This document shows, in pieces, positions 6,880-13,298 of a stretch of 18,734 nucleotides of DNA (its first letter is position 1; every line of letters starts with the position of its first letter). The notes under the pieces are model-generated. The model searched no databases, was not told the origin of the DNA, and saw only the letters and a list, made by a program, of their open reading frames with translations. Origin of the DNA: JAVHLK01 sp043806215 (GTDB lineage: Bacteria > Desulfobacterota > Desulfomonilia > Desulfomonilales > Desulfomonilaceae); the NCBI GenBank assembly GCA_043806215.1, contig JAZDHD010000457.1:1-18734 (forward strand). Direction: 5' to 3'. The position numbers and the translations under genes are program-made.

Positions 6880-7089
6880 AAGTGCTCTATGGCATACATA
6901 CGGTCGCACAAGCTGAGCCCCGGAAGATGACGGGCATCCCGCGCAGAACGCGGGAGTCCCACGGTGTACGACCGGCTTGGTCTCTGTTCTTCGTAGCCCG
7001 GGCCTCCGTGCCCGGATATTCTTCTCGCATGCACCCAACATGGCAACGAGACGAAAATGTGTGACCGAACTTATGAAATGAAGTACTTA
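6880..7089. repeat. TIR element copy A, about 210 bp, both ends present
   Basis: The left end is agtgctctatggcatacata followed by cggtcgcacaagctgagccc. The right end is atgtgtgaccgaacttatga followed by aatgaagtactt. The two ends are inverted copies of each other over about 30 bp with mismatches. The inside holds the family core (ggaagatgacgggcatcccg, gtgtacgaccggcttggtct, cttcgtagcccgggcctccg). No transposase is encoded, so it is MITE-like. Confidence 0.8.
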
Positions 7090-7267
7090 CCGCGAATCCC
7101 GCGTCCCGCGGGACGGTTCATCCCGCTGAAAGCGGGATTCACCACATCCTACGAAAATGTGCGACCGTAATTAGGAAACGAAGCACCAAGGGACACGTCC
7201 CGCGTCTCGCGGGATTAGCCGGGCTTTTCAAGGCCCGGATATGTTCCCGAGCATCGAGAAACGCGTG
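7090..7267. repeat. Gene-free stretch of small GC-rich hairpins and a solo element end (G)
   Basis: Between the nuclease-like gene and the 74-residue gene there is no ORF of note. The stretch holds cgcgtcccgcggga (7095-7110), tcccgctgaaagcggga (7122-7138), cccgcgtctcgcggga (7199-7214) and ccgggcttttcaaggcccgg (7219-7238), each able to form a hairpin. It also holds a lone right end of the TIR family, atgtgcgaccgtaattagga followed by aacg (about 7157-7180). Confidence 0.6.
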
Positions 7268-7492
7268 CTAATCATCGTGGTCGAAGAGCGTTTCACATGC
7301 AGCGCAGGCATCCGATGAATTCCATGCATCGCCCGCAGACCGTTGACGCAGATGCTGAATGCGCCCGAGCCTTTCCCGGCGTTTCAGGCATGCCCGGAGC
7401 GACATGGTGGAAGAGAGGGGGCAATCGACAAGGTTTGCCCGATTCCCAGCCCGCCATGCGGCAACCTGTTTCTGCACTTCTTCGCTTGTCAT
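7268..7492 (-). CDS. Small Cys-containing protein, phage-like, coupled to the gene before it
   Basis: This 74-residue protein (MTSEEVQKQVAAWRAGNRAN...) has one cysteine in VDCPLS, one in LRACLKRR and a CAAC pair near the C-terminus, a spacing that could bind zinc. The start at 7492 is set by an ATGA overlap with the stop of the upstream 66-residue gene, which argues for translational coupling and for both genes being real. A longer frame beginning at 7570 would run across that gene and is less likely. It is the third gene of the leftward cluster after HU. No family is recognised with confidence; small Cys proteins of this kind are common in prophage early regions. Confidence 0.65.
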   Translation of the reverse strand: MTSEEVQKQVAAWRAGNRANLVDCPLSSTMSLRACLKRRERLGRIQHLRQRSAGDAWNSSDACAACETLFDHDD

Positions 7493-7689
7493 GCCGGCGG
7501 TTCCTCCATTTGCCATTCTCCCCAGAAATGTGGCTCCATCTCCTGAGAACGTTCCGACCAACGTGTCCACTCACCTTGAGCACACCAGTGTGTCATTGGG
7601 TCTCCTATCCGGCGCGGTTCCGGATCGAGTCTGCATTGGCCGTGCTCGAACTTCACGCATGAACGGCAGATCATTTCGGATCGTTTCAC
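7489..7689 (-). CDS. Small Cys-rich protein, phage-type
   Basis: This 66-residue protein begins MKRSEMICRSCVKFEHGQCRLDPEPRR and continues MTHWCAQGEW. The pattern C-x2-C, then C, then 'THWC..GEW' looks like a type of small zinc-binding protein common in phages and prophages, whose role is unknown. It starts with GTG at 7689, with a strong AAGGAGG 6 bases upstream. Only 14 bases separate it from the HU gene, and its stop overlaps the start of the next gene. These spacings make it part of a HU-led operon. Confidence 0.75.
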   Translation of the reverse strand: MKRSEMICRSCVKFEHGQCRLDPEPRRIGDPMTHWCAQGEWTRWSERSQEMEPHFWGEWQMEEPPA

Positions 7690-7703
7690 GGGAATCCTCC
7701 TTG

Positions 7704-7976
7704 CTATTGAACGGCTGCGTTCAGTGACTCCGACGCCTTGAAACGCGCCTTGAATTTGGCGGGGACGCTCACCGGTTCGCCGGTCCGGGGATTACGCCTC
7801 AGGCACGGCGCCTGAAGATCCGCGCGGAATGTTCCGAACCCGGTTATGGTAACCGGTTGTTTGTGCCGCAGGGACAACTCGATCTCCTCGAATAGGGACC
7901 GGACCACGATTTCAACTTGTTTGCGGGGAAGATTCTCCCGTAGCGCTACTGTCCGTGTCAGTTCCGATCTGTTCAT
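7704..7976 (-). CDS. HU/IHF-family DNA-binding protein
   Basis: This 90-residue protein is a member of the HU/IHF histone-like family, which bends DNA as a dimer. Visible features are the N-terminal two-helix start MNRSELTRTVALRENLPRKQVEIVVRSLF, the conserved turn VTITGFGTFRADLQ, and the DNA-contacting arm RRNPRTGEPVSVPAKF. The length is typical. AAAGGAG lies 8 bases before the ATG. Its start overlaps the stop of a reading frame upstream (ATGA), which may be a remnant or short leader peptide. Placement at the head of a cluster facing a divergent phage-type repressor suggests a phage-derived HU copy rather than the housekeeping one. Confidence 0.9.
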   Translation of the reverse strand: MNRSELTRTVALRENLPRKQVEIVVRSLFEEIELSLRHKQPVTITGFGTFRADLQAPCLRRNPRTGEPVSVPAKFKARFKASESLNAAVQ

Positions 7977-8326
7977 TGGGCGTACTCCTTTCGTGTCGGA
8001 TCGGCGGTTGGGTCTGTGATGAAAAGCATGGTATGGTTGTGGTGGTTGCCGATGGTCGCGGCCTCATCGGGTGTCGGGATAGACGGGAGAGTGCGGAGCG
8101 ACCTTAGTGTCTGTCCCAAAACAAACCTTGCAAGTCGGCAATCCGGGGACACGATTCCGAATTTTGCGAGGTCGCATGGCGCCGTTCGCAAAATCGGATC
8201 ATGTCCCCGATTGCCGGCGGCCCCCACGGCTATACCATTGGACCGAGAGGCCGGAGGGATGATGGGTCTATTTGGTGACAGACCCTCAGTAGTGGGCCGT
8301 TTGCCGGCCCGGATAGTGGAGAACAA
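7973..8326 (-). pseudogene. Possible leader ORF or remnant upstream of HU, carrying repeat copy 2
   Basis: A minus-strand frame beginning with TTG at 8326 and ending in ...DPTADPTRKEYAQ stays open for 117 codons and ends in an ATGA overlap with the HU start. The last 45 codons (TLPSIPTPDEAATIGNHHNH...) do not resemble repeat sequence and could be the end of a real early gene. The middle 43 codons are the 132-bp repeat. No ribosome binding site is evident for the TTG. I read it as either a short leader peptide (an internal ATG gives 18 residues) or a gene broken by the repeat. Confidence 0.35.
8107..8238. repeat. 132-bp interspersed repeat, copy 2
   Basis: It is nearly identical to 1156-1287, with about four differences in 132 bases, and carries the same internal hairpin ggcaatccggggacacgatt...gattgcc. 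It lies between the divergent promoter region and the HU gene, so it would be part of the 5' leader of the leftward transcript. Confidence 0.85.
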
Positions 8327-8333
8327 ATGTTCT
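8320..8333. promoter_or_regulatory. LexA-like box, AGAACAAATGTTCT
   Basis: The site has the form GAAC-N4-GTTC, known as the LexA (SOS) box of Gram-positive and some other bacteria, extended by a matching A/T on each side. It lies 9 bases from the larger palindrome and about 60 bases upstream of the S24-repressor gene. It may be an operator for that repressor or for host LexA. Chance occurrence cannot be excluded. Confidence 0.45.
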
Positions 8334-8341
8334 GATTAGAA

Positions 8342-8363
8342 TGTCTCCGGTATACCGGAGACA
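8342..8363. promoter_or_regulatory. Perfect 22-bp palindrome, likely repressor operator
   Basis: The half-site TGTCTCCGGTA is followed immediately by its exact reverse complement. It overlaps the -10 of the leftward promoter and lies 33 bases before the start codon of the S24-family repressor. Size, perfection and position fit an operator bound by a dimeric repressor. It has no T-run, so it is not a terminator. No second copy was noticed in this window. Confidence 0.65.
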
Positions 8364-8377
8364 GGACCCATTGTCAA
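8349..8377 (-). promoter_or_regulatory. Leftward sigma-70 promoter for the HU cluster
   Basis: On the minus strand a perfect -35 TTGACA (8377-8372) is followed after 17 bases by TATACC (8354-8349) as the -10. The -10 lies inside the 22-bp palindrome, so a protein bound there would block RNA polymerase. Transcription would start near 8342 and run toward HU and the small Cys-protein genes. Confidence 0.6.
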
Positions 8378-8395
8378 GGGGTTTTTCCATCCATC

Positions 8396-9775
8396 ATGAA
8401 AAAATCCGTCTTCTTCCAAAAAATCAGTAGCTTAATCCCTGGCGACCAGTCCGTGAGGCAGTTCTGCCTCCAATACGGAATCCCCGAACAGCGTTTCACC
8501 GACTGGAAAAGAGGGGCGCAAGTCTCCCAAAAGTGGCTGGAAAAGCTCAGCACCATCTTCGACAAGCCCGTGGACTGGTTCCTCAAATCCGCAGCGGATC
8601 TCCAACCTTCTCATTATCGGCAGTCCTTCGGAATGATGACCCGGCTGCTCATCAAGGCCGCCCAGGATATCTTTGCCGGAAGTGATGCCCTCTCCGCCGG
8701 ACAGATCGATTCAGCGGTCCTCCAGGCCGTTGAACGTATCCACCAGGTGGCGTTGGTGATGAGCGCGCCGGGAACCGCGGTGCAGCCCCGGGGTCTACAA
8801 GAGGAAACCATTGCGTGGGCCGCGCGGCGCCACGCGGGCGTCATCGAGGAGTTTTTCGGGGATGAGCGGTACGAGAACAATCAGGAGATGCTGCGTCGGC
8901 TCATGGCCGTCCTGGAGCGCATTGCGGCCGCTCACGAAGTCTCCAAACCCGCTCCAATCAACAGGGAATTGGCTCCGGCACGCACCTGTTCGATGCCTCT
9001 GTTTCTGTCCACGGTGGCCGCGTCGCCCATGGGCAGGCGAATCGAGGAACACGACTATGAGACTATTCAGGTGCTGCAAAGCAGGCTGGAGGCGCGGCAG
9101 GCATCCGCAACCGAGGGAGCCCTCGCGGCACTCAAGCTGGCTCCCGGGGCGCGGTCCATGGAACCGTATCTCATGCCGGGCGACATCGTGGTCATAGACA
9201 CCACGCGGGGCAAGGATATCGAGACTTTCGAGGAAGGGGCAATCTATGCGGTGAGGATCAACGGACAGAGCGACGAGGTCTCGCTGAAGCGTGTCTATAA
9301 GACGGACGATACGCTCTTGCTGTGCTCGGACAATCGGGACAAGGCGAACTATCCGGACGTGGAAGCACCTGCAACGGATTTGGAAGAACTGGTCATCGGC
9401 CGGTACGTGCTGACCGCGGAACGGCCGGATTCAGTCGTTCCGCCGCCGGACAAAGCACAGGCCGGTACCCATGGGCGGAACAGGACGCCGGCCGTGGACC
9501 CGGAGACCCTGCCCTGGCGTCATCCGCTCAAACGTCTGTGGAACCTGCGGCGGTCCCGTGAGACTCTTGCCGCCTTCCTCCGCCGCAGCGGCATTTCTCA
9601 CGTTGAGTTCCATTCGTGGTACAACGATCCCGATCTTGATCTGGGGGCCAGACGCATGGAAGAGATCCTGGATTTTCTGAAGATCCGCGGTCAAGCCAGG
9701 CGGCAATGGGCCCGCTGCGGGGACGGTCCCTTGCCGGGACGCGTGGGGAAGGGGTCGGAGATAGGGATAGACTGA
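8396..9775 (+). CDS. S24-family (LexA/CI-like) repressor with two HTH-like regions
   Basis: This 459-residue protein carries an N-terminal CI-type helix-turn-helix (about residues 15-62: DQSVRQFCLQYGIPEQRFTDW...WLEKLSTIF) and a long helical linker. A peptidase S24 domain follows (about 245-345), with ARSMEPYLMPGDIVVID holding the catalytic Ser254 and EVSLKRVYK holding Lys298; the 44-residue gap is close to that of lambda CI. Such repressors cut themselves when RecA filaments form, releasing their operators. A C-terminal extension (about 386-432: RETLAAFLRRSGISHVEFHSW...RRMEEILDFLKI) resembles the N-terminal HTH and could be a second DNA-binding unit. At 459 residues it is about twice the usual CI length. 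The start has only a weak AAGGGG about 15 bases upstream. Its stop codon lies at the edge of a TIR element. Confidence 0.85.
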   Translation: MKKSVFFQKISSLIPGDQSVRQFCLQYGIPEQRFTDWKRGAQVSQKWLEKLSTIFDKPVDWFLKSAADLQPSHYRQSFGMMTRLLIKAAQDIFAGSDALSAGQIDSAVLQAVERIHQVALVMSAPGTAVQPRGLQEETIAWAARRHAGVIEEFFGDERYENNQEMLRRLMAVLERIAAAHEVSKPAPINRELAPARTCSMPLFLSTVAASPMGRRIEEHDYETIQVLQSRLEARQASATEGALAALKLAPGARSMEPYLMPGDIVVIDTTRGKDIETFEEGAIYAVRINGQSDEVSLKRVYKTDDTLLLCSDNRDKANYPDVEAPATDLEELVIGRYVLTAERPDSVVPPPDKAQAGTHGRNRTPAVDPETLPWRHPLKRLWNLRRSRETLAAFLRRSGISHVEFHSWYNDPDLDLGARRMEEILDFLKIRGQARRQWARCGDGPLPGRVGKGSEIGID

Positions 9776-9987
9776 GTGCTACGCGGTTAATATACGGTCG
9801 CACAAGCTGAGCCCCGGAAGATGACGGGCAGGGACGCCCGTCCCACGGTGTACGACCGGCTTGATCTCTGTTCTTCGTAGCCCGGGCCCGCGTTCCGCGT
9901 GGGATGCCCGGATATTGTTCTTGCCGGCACGCAACACGGCAGCGAGACGAGAATATGTGACCGAACTCATGAAATGCCGCACTAAGG
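9773..9987. repeat. TIR element copy B, about 215 bp
   Basis: It begins tgagtgctacgcggttaata followed by tacggtcgcacaagctgagc, and ends atgtgaccgaactcatgaaa followed by tgccgcactaag. These ends are imperfect inverted copies. The core matches copy A (ccggaagatgacgggc, gtgtacgaccggcttgatct, ttcgtagcccggg) but with a variant GC-rich middle. The first three bases, TGA, are the stop codon of the repressor gene. The stretch 9988-10051 up to the next gene shows only the ribosome binding site. Confidence 0.8.
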
Positions 9988-10051
9988 GACTGTCCGGCAA
10001 TAAGCGTTTTGACGTGAAAAGGGATACTTGGTAGCAATCGGAGGCACACAC

Positions 10052-10669
10052 ATGCGAATAAGCAACAAAGATATAGCGATAGTCTTCGCGTTTCTCACAT
10101 TGATGCTTCTCTGTCCGGCCGGCATGGGCCGCGTATACGCGGATTGCCGATGGGTGGGATTGGGAGACGATTCTTACCGGATTTGTGATGAGGACGGTGT
10201 CCAGGCCGAAGGTATAGTGCCGAACGGGCCTGCAACGCGGATGGAAGCGCGGGATTCCGCGATGCGTATGGTGCAGGCGGATCCCGGCACGGCCGGCGAG
10301 CAACGGGAACACCGGAAACTTATCCGGCGGCAGGAGACGAGAACGCCGGACGGGAATAGACGCTCGTCGCGTCAACAGGCTCAATGGGTTTCCCAGGGTT
10401 TTGGGACCAGCGTTATGGGCGCCCGGGTCAAAGGAACCATCGAGCGGCGGGGCGACGACTTGAGGGGCGTGGTGTACGTGTATCCGCCGTTGGGGAAGAA
10501 GAACACGTATCATTTTACCGGCAAAGTCCAGGGGAACGGGGTTGCCGCATGGCATCACAGCGGCCACTCGTTCCAGGGAGAGATCGTTGGAGGACGAAGG
10601 GTCGTCGGAGTGGTAACCAGCCGCCAGGGGACCCGCATTCCGTTGGATGTCCCTTTGGGGTCCCTTTAG
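10052..10669 (+). CDS. Small secreted protein of unknown function
   Basis: This 205-residue protein has a signal peptide: MRISNKDIAIVFAFLTLMLLCPAGMGRVYA, with a likely signal-peptidase cut after VYA and before DC. Two cysteines follow within about 20 residues (DCRWVG and YRICDED). The middle (about 75-120) is polar and rich in Arg, Glu and Gln. The C-terminal 90 residues (GARVKGTIERRGDDLRGVVYVYPP...GGRRVVGVVTSRQG) look like a small beta-barrel or beta-sandwich. I do not recognise the family. The start at 10052 is preferred over an upstream TTG because CGGAGG lies 7 bases before it and the signal peptide begins there. It stands alone, between a repeat element and the convergent export operon. 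Confidence 0.7.
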   Translation: MRISNKDIAIVFAFLTLMLLCPAGMGRVYADCRWVGLGDDSYRICDEDGVQAEGIVPNGPATRMEARDSAMRMVQADPGTAGEQREHRKLIRRQETRTPDGNRRSSRQQAQWVSQGFGTSVMGARVKGTIERRGDDLRGVVYVYPPLGKKNTYHFTGKVQGNGVAAWHHSGHSFQGEIVGGRRVVGVVTSRQGTRIPLDVPLGSL

Positions 10670-10773
10670 CGTGGCCTTGAAGCGGGGTGCCGAGAAATTT
10701 AATCGGGATGGGATGCTCCGGCCCGCGCTCTTGCGTGCGGGGCTCGTTCCTGCCGGCAAAGCATTTCATCGGC

Positions 10774-11994
10774 TTAGGTTTCGGTGTTCAGGGCTTGGAT
10801 GGGATCGAGTTGCGCGGCCTTCCATGCCGGATAGATTCCGAAAACCATTCCTATGACCGCGGAGAACACCGGTGAGACGACCATGTATTCCACGACGAGA
10901 GCTACCGGCATTCCGGTAAGCCTGGTGACCGCTTGACCAAGAATCACACCCACGACCAGCCCCAGAAGACCTCCTGCGGTTCCCATAAACGACGACTCGA
11001 CGAGGAACTGAACCAGAATGTCGCGTCTTCGGGCTCCCACCGCTCGGCGTATTCCGATTTCCTCGACTCTTTCTCTCACGGACAGCAGCATCACGCCAAG
11101 TATCCCCACGCCGCCTATCAACAACGAGATCAGAGCGATACCGGTCACCAGAAGGCTGAATGTCCCGGCCACCGAGCTTTCCGCCTCGATCACGTCGGCT
11201 TGATTCCGGATGGTGAAATCATCGGCCGTTCCTTCCCGCAGCCGATGCCGCTCCCTCAGCAACCACCGGATTTGATCTTCAGCCTTGTGCATGTATCGGG
11301 AACTCTTGGCTTCCACATAGATATTGGTCAAGTACGTGACGTTCATGAGCCTGCTCAACGCTGTCCTCAAAGGGATGAAGATCTGATCGTCCTCATCCTC
11401 ACCCTGTATTTCGCCTTTCGGTCCCGTCACGCCTATGACTCGGAACGATACCCGTCCGATTCTGATTCTCTCTCCAATAGGGCTGCGGCCTGCAAAGAGA
11501 CTTTGGACGACGGCCGGTCCGAGAACGGCAACCCGGGCCATGGCCTTGTTGTCGTCGTCACTGAAAAACGAGCCGGACTGAATTGAGATGTTACGTACAG
11601 TCCGGACCTGGGGAAGGGTTCCGACTATCTTCGTCGTATATGAGACGCTCCCGTATTTCACCGTCAGCTTTTTCCAATGAACGGGAGCCGCGCTCTTCAC
11701 CGCGTCGCATTCCTCTTCGATGATCTCGGCGTCTTTGCCGGTCAGATTCGTCATTATGATGAGTTTGCCCTCTCTGCCCTTAAGGGCTCTGGACTGACCG
11801 GCCGCGACAATCAACAGGTTGGAGCCCATTCCCTGAATCTGTTCAATCACGGCACGTTCCGCACCCCTGCCGATCCCGACCATAATGATGACCGCCGCCA
11901 CACCGATCATGACCGCGGACAACGCGGTTACAACTCTCAGACGATTGGCGGCAAGCGACTTTATTGCAATTCGTGTCCCTCGAAAGGTCTTCAT
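10774..11994 (-). CDS. ABC transporter permease, MacB/FtsX type (second permease)
   Basis: This 406-residue inner-membrane protein is a MacB-type permease: one membrane helix near the N-terminus (RVVTALSAVMIGVAAVIIMVGIG, about 20-42), a periplasmic MacB_PCD-like domain (about 50-270) and three C-terminal helices of the FtsX domain. The cytoplasmic loop after helix 2 has the family signature VRERVEEIGIRRAVGARRRDILVQF, and the end reads YPAWKAAQLDPIQALNTE. It has no fused ATPase domain, unlike E. coli MacB, so it depends on the separate ATPase gene upstream. GGGAG lies 7 bases before its ATG. It is the last gene of the operon, 92 bases after the first permease. Confidence 0.92.
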   Translation of the reverse strand: MKTFRGTRIAIKSLAANRLRVVTALSAVMIGVAAVIIMVGIGRGAERAVIEQIQGMGSNLLIVAAGQSRALKGREGKLIIMTNLTGKDAEIIEEECDAVKSAAPVHWKKLTVKYGSVSYTTKIVGTLPQVRTVRNISIQSGSFFSDDDNKAMARVAVLGPAVVQSLFAGRSPIGERIRIGRVSFRVIGVTGPKGEIQGEDEDDQIFIPLRTALSRLMNVTYLTNIYVEAKSSRYMHKAEDQIRWLLRERHRLREGTADDFTIRNQADVIEAESSVAGTFSLLVTGIALISLLIGGVGILGVMLLSVRERVEEIGIRRAVGARRRDILVQFLVESSFMGTAGGLLGLVVGVILGQAVTRLTGMPVALVVEYMVVSPVFSAVIGMVFGIYPAWKAAQLDPIQALNTET

Positions 11995-12086
11995 GCGGAC
12001 GCTCCCGAAAAGCCGATCTCAAGCATTCCCCACAGGCGGCGACATGAATGGGTCCGTGCTGCCGCTAAGGCCGAGGAGCGGCGGCG

Positions 12087-13298
12087 TTACTTCAACACGT
12101 CTACGGGATTGAGGCCGGCTGCTTTTCTGGCAGGTTGGATGCCTGCAAGAAGCCCCACGAGCAGTGCGCTCAGCAGCGCCAAAACAATGGGCTGCCACAT
12201 AAGAGTTGCCGGCATTTTCATGGATAACGACAAACCCTCGAGACCCAGCAGTCCCGCGATGATCCCGATGATTCCTCCTCCCACTGCGATGAAAAGGGCT
12301 TCCGCGAGGAATTGGATCAGAATGTCACGTTTTCTCGCCCCCACGGCCCTTCGTATGCCGATCTCGGCTCTTCGCTCGTTCACTCCGATCAACATGATGT
12401 TTGCAATGACGATGGCCCCCACCACGAGTGATATTGCCGAGACGAGAACCAGGAAGAGCGTGAATGACGAAGAGATTTTCGAGGCCGCCGCCATGGCTTG
12501 CTTCGGAGTGGCGATGGTGAAATCGTCCTCCACTCCGTCAGGAAGACGATGTCTCTCCCTGAGCAGGCCGCGGATATCTTTGACCGCGGCGTCCATCTTT
12601 TCAGGGTCTTTGAGGGCAACCTTTATCATGCCGAGGTGGTCATGGTTGAAAACCCTCTTTTGTCCCGTAGTGAGGGGAATCAGAATCCGCCCGTCCATGT
12701 CTACCCCGGCGGGAGAGGTTCCCCTCTCCTCAAGAATTCCTATGACCTTGAACGGCAAATTGTTCATGAGTATCTGTTCGCCAATAGGGTCCTGCCCTTC
12801 AAAAAGGTCTTTGACCACTGTCTCCCCGATAACCGCAACCCTCGCGAGGCGGGAAACATCCTCGTCGGAGATGAACGTTCCACGCGCGGCCCGGGTATTC
12901 CATACGGAGGCCCAGTTTGGATTGGCGCACACAAGCGTTGCATAGGAGCTGAGATTATTGCGTTTGACCGGAAAATCCCGGCGATTGATTTGGGGAGTGA
13001 CTTCCCTCACGTTGCGGATTTCGGCTTCTATAGCCTCGGCGTCTTCCACCGTCAGCGTAGTGACGTCCAGCGTTCTCAAGGCCCCGAGCTTCTTCCCGGA
13101 CCCCGCAAAAACGGCAAGCTGGTCGAACCCGAATTTGCCGACGTTCTTCATGACCTTTGCTCTGGCTCCCAGGACCAGGGAGGTGATTATGGTGAGGGTC
13201 GTGACCCCGATGATGATCCCAAGCATCATCAGAAAGGTGCGTGTCTTGTTGTCCCCCAGTGCGGCGGCGGCCTGTTTGGTCATTCGAAGGTGTCTCAT
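12087..13298 (-). CDS. ABC transporter permease, MacB/FtsX type (first permease)
   Basis: This 403-residue MacB-type permease has the same layout as the second one: an N-terminal helix (RTFLMMLGIIIGVTTLTIITSLVLG), a periplasmic domain and three C-terminal helices, with VNERRAEIGIRRAVGARKRDILIQFLAEA and the closing IQPARKAAGLNPVDVLK. Its ATG overlaps the ATPase stop (ATGA), and GGGAGG lies upstream. Two permeases of similar length but different sequence suggest a heterodimeric pore driven by one shared ATPase. The cargo is not evident. MacB-like systems move peptides, macrolides, lipoproteins or siderophores across the inner membrane or outward from the periplasm. Confidence 0.93.
   Translation of the reverse strand: MRHLRMTKQAAAALGDNKTRTFLMMLGIIIGVTTLTIITSLVLGARAKVMKNVGKFGFDQLAVFAGSGKKLGALRTLDVTTLTVEDAEAIEAEIRNVREVTPQINRRDFPVKRNNLSSYATLVCANPNWASVWNTRAARGTFISDEDVSRLARVAVIGETVVKDLFEGQDPIGEQILMNNLPFKVIGILEERGTSPAGVDMDGRILIPLTTGQKRVFNHDHLGMIKVALKDPEKMDAAVKDIRGLLRERHRLPDGVEDDFTIATPKQAMAAASKISSSFTLFLVLVSAISLVVGAIVIANIMLIGVNERRAEIGIRRAVGARKRDILIQFLAEALFIAVGGGIIGIIAGLLGLEGLSLSMKMPATLMWQPIVLALLSALLVGLLAGIQPARKAAGLNPVDVLK

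Noticed and set aside
6778..7041. N-terminal extension of the RecB-like protein by 88 residues
   Set aside because: The added part is translated from TIR element A and gives the same low-complexity peptide seen at other copies of the repeat.
7090..7267. Cluster of short GC-rich hairpins resembling a CRISPR or repeat array
   Set aside because: The hairpins differ in sequence and spacing; there are no regular direct repeats and no spacers.
10721..10743. GC-rich hairpin between the convergent secreted-protein gene and export operon
   Set aside because: The stem is imperfect and no T-run follows on either strand, so I could not support a terminator.
9779..10759. A 326-codon minus-strand frame
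   Set aside because: It runs through repeat element B and antisense to the secreted-protein gene, which has a proper ribosome binding site and signal peptide.
11677..12945. A 422-codon open frame on the plus strand
   Set aside because: It is antisense to both export permeases and to the gap between them, which have clear membrane helices and family motifs. Its own translation shows no recognisable fold.
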